Assembly (NCBI GenBank): GCA_004554245.1
Contig: SFND01000034.1
Location: forward strand, 1 to 7,646
DNA from: Oribacterium sp.
GTDB lineage: Bacteria > Bacillota_A > Clostridia > Lachnospirales > Lachnospiraceae
Direction of reading: 5' to 3'
Length of the DNA: 7,646 nucleotides
A model generated the notes under the pieces. That model did not search any database, was not told where the DNA came from, and saw only the letters and a list, made by a program, of their open reading frames with translations. Positions 6,161 to 7,646 of the stretch are shown piece after piece. A program made the translations under genes and the position numbers. How positions within the stretch are numbered: the stretch's first letter is position 1; each line of letters opens with the position of its first letter.

Positions 6161-6347
6161 GCCTTTCCTCCCTCATACGGCGTATAGTGTGCGCGTTCGC
6201 CGCCCCATAATCTCGGGCGTGTTTTCGCGCAGACTACATGTGCCGCTATCTTCTCTATCATGCCTGGTCTCCCTCGTACGGCGTATAGTGCGCACGTTCG
6301 CCGCCCCATAATCTCGGGCGTGTCTTCGCGCAGACCACGTGTGCCGC
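6153..6347. repeat. tandem duplication, period 101 bp
   Basis: Bases 6153-6246 recur at 6254-6347 with 9 mismatches by eye over 94 bases. The unit consists of the 3' end of ywlG (last 29 codons and stop) plus the first few bases of yggS. The right-hand copy is the real end of ywlG; the left-hand copy is the body of the mini-ORF. Both copies keep the same ATGA stop/start junction. Confidence 0.92.
6157..6261 (-). CDS. 34-residue chimeric mini-protein made by tandem duplication (ywlG tail with yggS start)
   Basis: An open frame of 34 codons between ywlG and yggS. Its ATG at 6261 overlaps the ywlG stop and its stop overlaps the yggS ATG, both as ATGA. It starts MIEK, mirroring the MIEQ of yggS, then reads AAHVVCAKTRPRLWGG and on to GGKA, a copy of the YwlG C-terminus. 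Over 26 shared codons the two copies differ at six positions, all third-position and silent. Only the last few codons differ in amino acid (GGK here, GDQ in YwlG), and those changes create the GGAGG ribosome site of yggS. It may simply be a translational relay that keeps yggS coupled to ywlG, or it may encode a real small protein. There is no known function, and too little sequence for a fold prediction. Confidence 0.5.
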   Translation of the reverse strand: MIEKIAAHVVCAKTRPRLWGGERAHYTPYEGGKA

Positions 6348-6830
6348 GCCGATCTGTGAAATACGCAGTCTCACCGGCACGGCGACGCGCTTCAGATGCA
6401 TCCCGATCAGCGTATCGCCGATATCGATCCCGGCGTCCGCACGCACTTCCTCGACCGCTACCGGGTCCTCGAAGTGCTGCCAGCAGGTCGTCGCCCAGCT
6501 GCCGCCCGCATGTGGCCACGGGCAGACCGACACGATCTCATAGCCGTTTCGAAGCGCACATGCACGCTCCACGATCACGGCACGGTTCAGATGCTCACAG
6601 CACTGCGCCGCGAGATCGATGCCCTTTTCCTGCAGCACCGGCGCGATGCCCAGATACACCGCATCCGCGACCTCCATACTGCCGATCTTCCCGATGTGCC
6701 CGCCGAGGATCTCACTCGACGAACAGCCCACCACAAGCACACTGTGCTCGCGAAGCTCCGTCTGCTCCAGCAGCGCACGGATCACCTGCGACGCCTCTCT
6801 CGCGATTTCATGTAATTCAGCATCTGTCAT
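6258..6830 (-). CDS. ywlG: YwlG/UPF0340 (DUF436, TIGR01440) family protein of unknown function
   Basis: A 190-residue cytoplasmic protein matching the UPF0340 family in length and motifs. These are VLVVGCSSSEILGGHIGKIGS (about 32-52), LAAQCCEHLNRAVIVERA (about 73-90), PHAGGSWATTCWQHFEDPV, VRADAGIDIGDTLIGMHLK (about 128-146) and AHVVCAKTRPRLWGG near the end. The conserved Cys, His and acidic residues suggest an enzyme or metal site, but no activity is established for the family. An in-frame GTG at 6839 is possible, but GAGGTGAT lies 4-6 bases before the ATG at 6830, which I prefer. It is first in a transcript with the mini-ORF and yggS. Its last 29 codons are duplicated just downstream. Confidence 0.92.
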   Translation of the reverse strand: MTDAELHEIAREASQVIRALLEQTELREHSVLVVGCSSSEILGGHIGKIGSMEVADAVYLGIAPVLQEKGIDLAAQCCEHLNRAVIVERACALRNGYEIVSVCPWPHAGGSWATTCWQHFEDPVAVEEVRADAGIDIGDTLIGMHLKRVAVPVRLRISQIGAAHVVCAKTRPRLWGGERAHYTPYEGDQA

Positions 6831-6880
6831 ATCAATCACCTCGCCTTATAAAACACCAGGATAAACTTTTCACTTTCCCT

Positions 6881-6909
6881 AGTATAGAGCACCGCCTGTC
6901 CGAAGAGAA
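6881..6909 (-). promoter_or_regulatory. candidate promoter of ywlG-yggS
   Basis: TATACT (6881-6886) lies about 50 bases upstream of the ywlG start. The hexamer 17 bases upstream, TTCTCT (6904-6909), matches the -35 consensus at three positions. No better pair is visible between the upstream hairpin (6933-6969) and the gene. Confidence 0.35.
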
Positions 6910-6932
6910 TATCCAGTTACCGGAAATTAAAT

Positions 6933-6969
6933 GATGCCAGCCCACTTACACTCGCAAGGGGCTGACACC
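6933..6969 (-). terminator. long hairpin downstream of the tRNA fragment, probable old tRNA terminator
   Basis: GGTGTCAGCCC (6959-6969, read on the minus strand) pairs with GGGCTGGCATC (6933-6943) over 11 positions with two G-U pairs. A further CTT/AAG pairing lies inside the 15-base loop. Only a broken T-tract follows (ATTTAATTT), so it is a weaker terminator than the one at 5242-5292. Its position 10 bases past the tRNA 3' end suggests it originally ended the tRNA-Arg transcript. Confidence 0.5.
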
Positions 6970-6978
6970 GTCATTTCA

Positions 6979-7020
6979 TGTTCGCGACGCGATTTGAACG
7001 CGCGACCTTCCGCTTAGGAG
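6979..7020 (-). other. 3' fragment of tRNA-Arg(CCU), probable attachment site of an integrative element
   Basis: Read on the minus strand, 7020-7014 gives the anticodon loop CTCCTAA (anticodon CCU, arginine). It is followed by GCGGA (3' anticodon stem), a 5-base variable loop AGGTC, the T-arm GCGCG-TTCAAAT-CGCGT with a proper 5-bp stem, the acceptor 3' strand CGCGAAC and discriminator A at 6979. No CCA is encoded. The sequence upstream of the loop (TGGTT at 7021-7025) cannot pair with GCGGA, and no D-arm or 5' acceptor strand follows. The tRNA similarity therefore stops at the anticodon loop. Tyrosine recombinases commonly use the anticodon loop through the 3' end as attachment core. Confidence 0.75.
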
Positions 7021-7046
7021 AACCATTGAACATTTGTCATCTGTGT

Positions 7047-7481
7047 TCACCTATGTACAGGAAAGTCGCTATCCGTCAGGCTTTTTTCGTAGATTTCCTC
7101 CGGTGACCTGTCGCAAAGTTTGCGATATTTGCTCTGACCGGCATACCAGCGCTCAAAGCTATCCTTTGTTACGCGCCGACGGTCTGCAATATAGACAAAC
7201 TCAAACTGATCTTTGTCCCTGCCGGTAAGAAGGATATTGTAGACTTCCTTCCGGGTGATCAAAAGCAGTCTGGCCATTTCCGACATCGTCATGGATGCGG
7301 CTTCCAGCTCTGCATCTCGTTCCCGGTCAGCTTGGGTTCGATACTTGGTCTGCGTTTTGTACCATGCCTCAAATACATCCTTTCGGATACGCATCCAGGT
7401 ATCTACCTCAAAGGTCTCAATGTGATCCCGTTTGATCAGGGTATAAACCGTGTCATCGGATACACCGAGAAGATCTGCCAT
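7047..7481 (-). CDS. protein with two tandem excisionase/MerR-type helix-turn-helix units, possibly N-terminally truncated
   Basis: A 144-residue probable DNA-binding protein. Unit 1 (about 1-48) reads MADLLGVSDDTVYTLIKRDH, then WMRIRKDVFEAWYKTQTKYR. Unit 2 (about 64-120) reads MTMSEMARLLLITRKEVYNI, then RRRVTKDSFERWYAGQSKYR. The order helix-turn-helix, basic wing, aromatic helix EAWY/ERWY followed by KYR is that of small excisionase-like domains (HTH_17). Aligned with unit 2, unit 1 lacks the first five residues (MTMSE-like). A TAA stands two codons upstream of the ATG at 7481, so the true N-terminus may be lost. The ribosome site is poor (GGGGAT). The gene ends 26 bases from the tRNA fragment. 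Such proteins in integrative elements often act as excision or transfer regulators; that role is inferred from domain type and place. Confidence 0.7.
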   Translation of the reverse strand: MADLLGVSDDTVYTLIKRDHIETFEVDTWMRIRKDVFEAWYKTQTKYRTQADRERDAELEAASMTMSEMARLLLITRKEVYNILLTGRDKDQFEFVYIADRRRVTKDSFERWYAGQSKYRKLCDRSPEEIYEKSLTDSDFPVHR

Positions 7482-7646
7482 TTGTTATCCCCACATTTGT
7501 CCTCGACACCCCTGGGAACTGACAGGTGCTCTGACCTGCCGGAAATGCATTCAGGCGTCTGGCTGCTACCAGATCCATGGGAATCTAACCCCTCCGTGGT
7601 TCTCACCGAGCTGCGTACAGAAGTATCATTGTGCTGTGATGGATCA
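7450..7646 (+). other. open Cys-rich plus-strand frame running off the window, possible partial or broken gene
   Basis: From a GTG at 7450 the plus strand is open to the window end (about 65 codons). It holds seven cysteines from 7483 onward, including LTCRKCIQASGCYQIHG (about 7522-7572) and later SPSC and YHC, a spacing that resembles a zinc-binding protein. There is no ATG and no ribosome site, and its first part is antisense to the helix-turn-helix gene. The minus strand is also open here in one frame (down to about 7437), so chance is possible. I do not recognise a family. Confidence 0.25.

Larger units (their letters stand above)
7021..7646. mobile_element. likely end of an integrative element inserted in tRNA-Arg(CCU), extending beyond the window
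   Basis: The tRNA fragment reads leftwards and lacks its 5' half on the right, so the sequence from 7021 rightwards replaces chromosomal tRNA sequence. The first gene inside is a two-unit excisionase-like helix-turn-helix protein. An intact tRNA-Arg(CCU) would be expected at the far end of the element, outside the window. No integrase is visible here. The call rests on the tRNA junction and the type of neighbouring gene. Confidence 0.5.

Noticed and set aside
7482..7646. Additional tRNA or T-arm-like sequence near GGTTAGATTCCC
   Set aside because: The flanking bases do not form a 5-bp stem and no other tRNA arm can be drawn around it.

Overview
The window reads like a chromosome of a Gram-positive, Clostridia-type (probably Lachnospiraceae-like) bacterium. 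The reasons are strong Shine-Dalgarno sequences (AAGGAGG, GGAGG), a mannose-family PTS with HPr and EI, a YwlG/UPF0340 protein typical of Firmicutes, and moderate GC with AT-rich intergenic regions. The taxonomic guess is inference; no rRNA or other marker is present. Every gene I can support with confidence lies on the minus strand, so the text below follows transcription from right to left.

Region A (about 7021-7646) looks foreign. It holds a small protein with two tandem helix-turn-helix units (7047-7481). At 6979-7020 it abuts a 3' tRNA-Arg(CCU) fragment that starts exactly at the anticodon loop and has no matching 5' half. That is the usual footprint of an integrative element in a tRNA 3' end. 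Its outer part (about 7482-7646) has an open Cys-rich plus-strand frame and may be a second junction.

Region B (5432-6830) is a compact, translationally coupled cluster: ywlG (UPF0340/DUF436), a 34-codon chimeric mini-ORF, and yggS (PLP homeostasis). The mini-ORF comes from a 101-bp-period tandem duplication that joins the first codons of yggS to the last 29 codons of ywlG. The two copies differ at six third positions with no amino-acid change over 26 codons. Downstream lie a REPIN-like pair of inverted GGGGTCTGACCCC palindromes (5362-5425) and a clear minus-strand terminator (5242-5292).

Region C (1-5160) is one catabolic PTS operon with a good promoter at 5133-5160. In order it encodes a fructosamine (Amadori product) 6-phosphate deglycase of the FrlB/GfrF/FraB type, a HAD phosphatase or mutase, and mannose-family EIIA, EIIB, EIIC and EIID. 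After a 250-bp gap come HPr (ptsH) and the start of EI (ptsI, cut by the window edge). Together they make a complete phosphorelay from PEP via EI, HPr, EIIA and EIIB to a sugar entering through EIIC/EIID, followed by cytoplasmic cleavage of the phosphorylated product. The HPr keeps catalytic His15 but has Lys at position 46, where Firmicute HPr normally has the regulatory serine. No transcription regulator for the operon is in the window.
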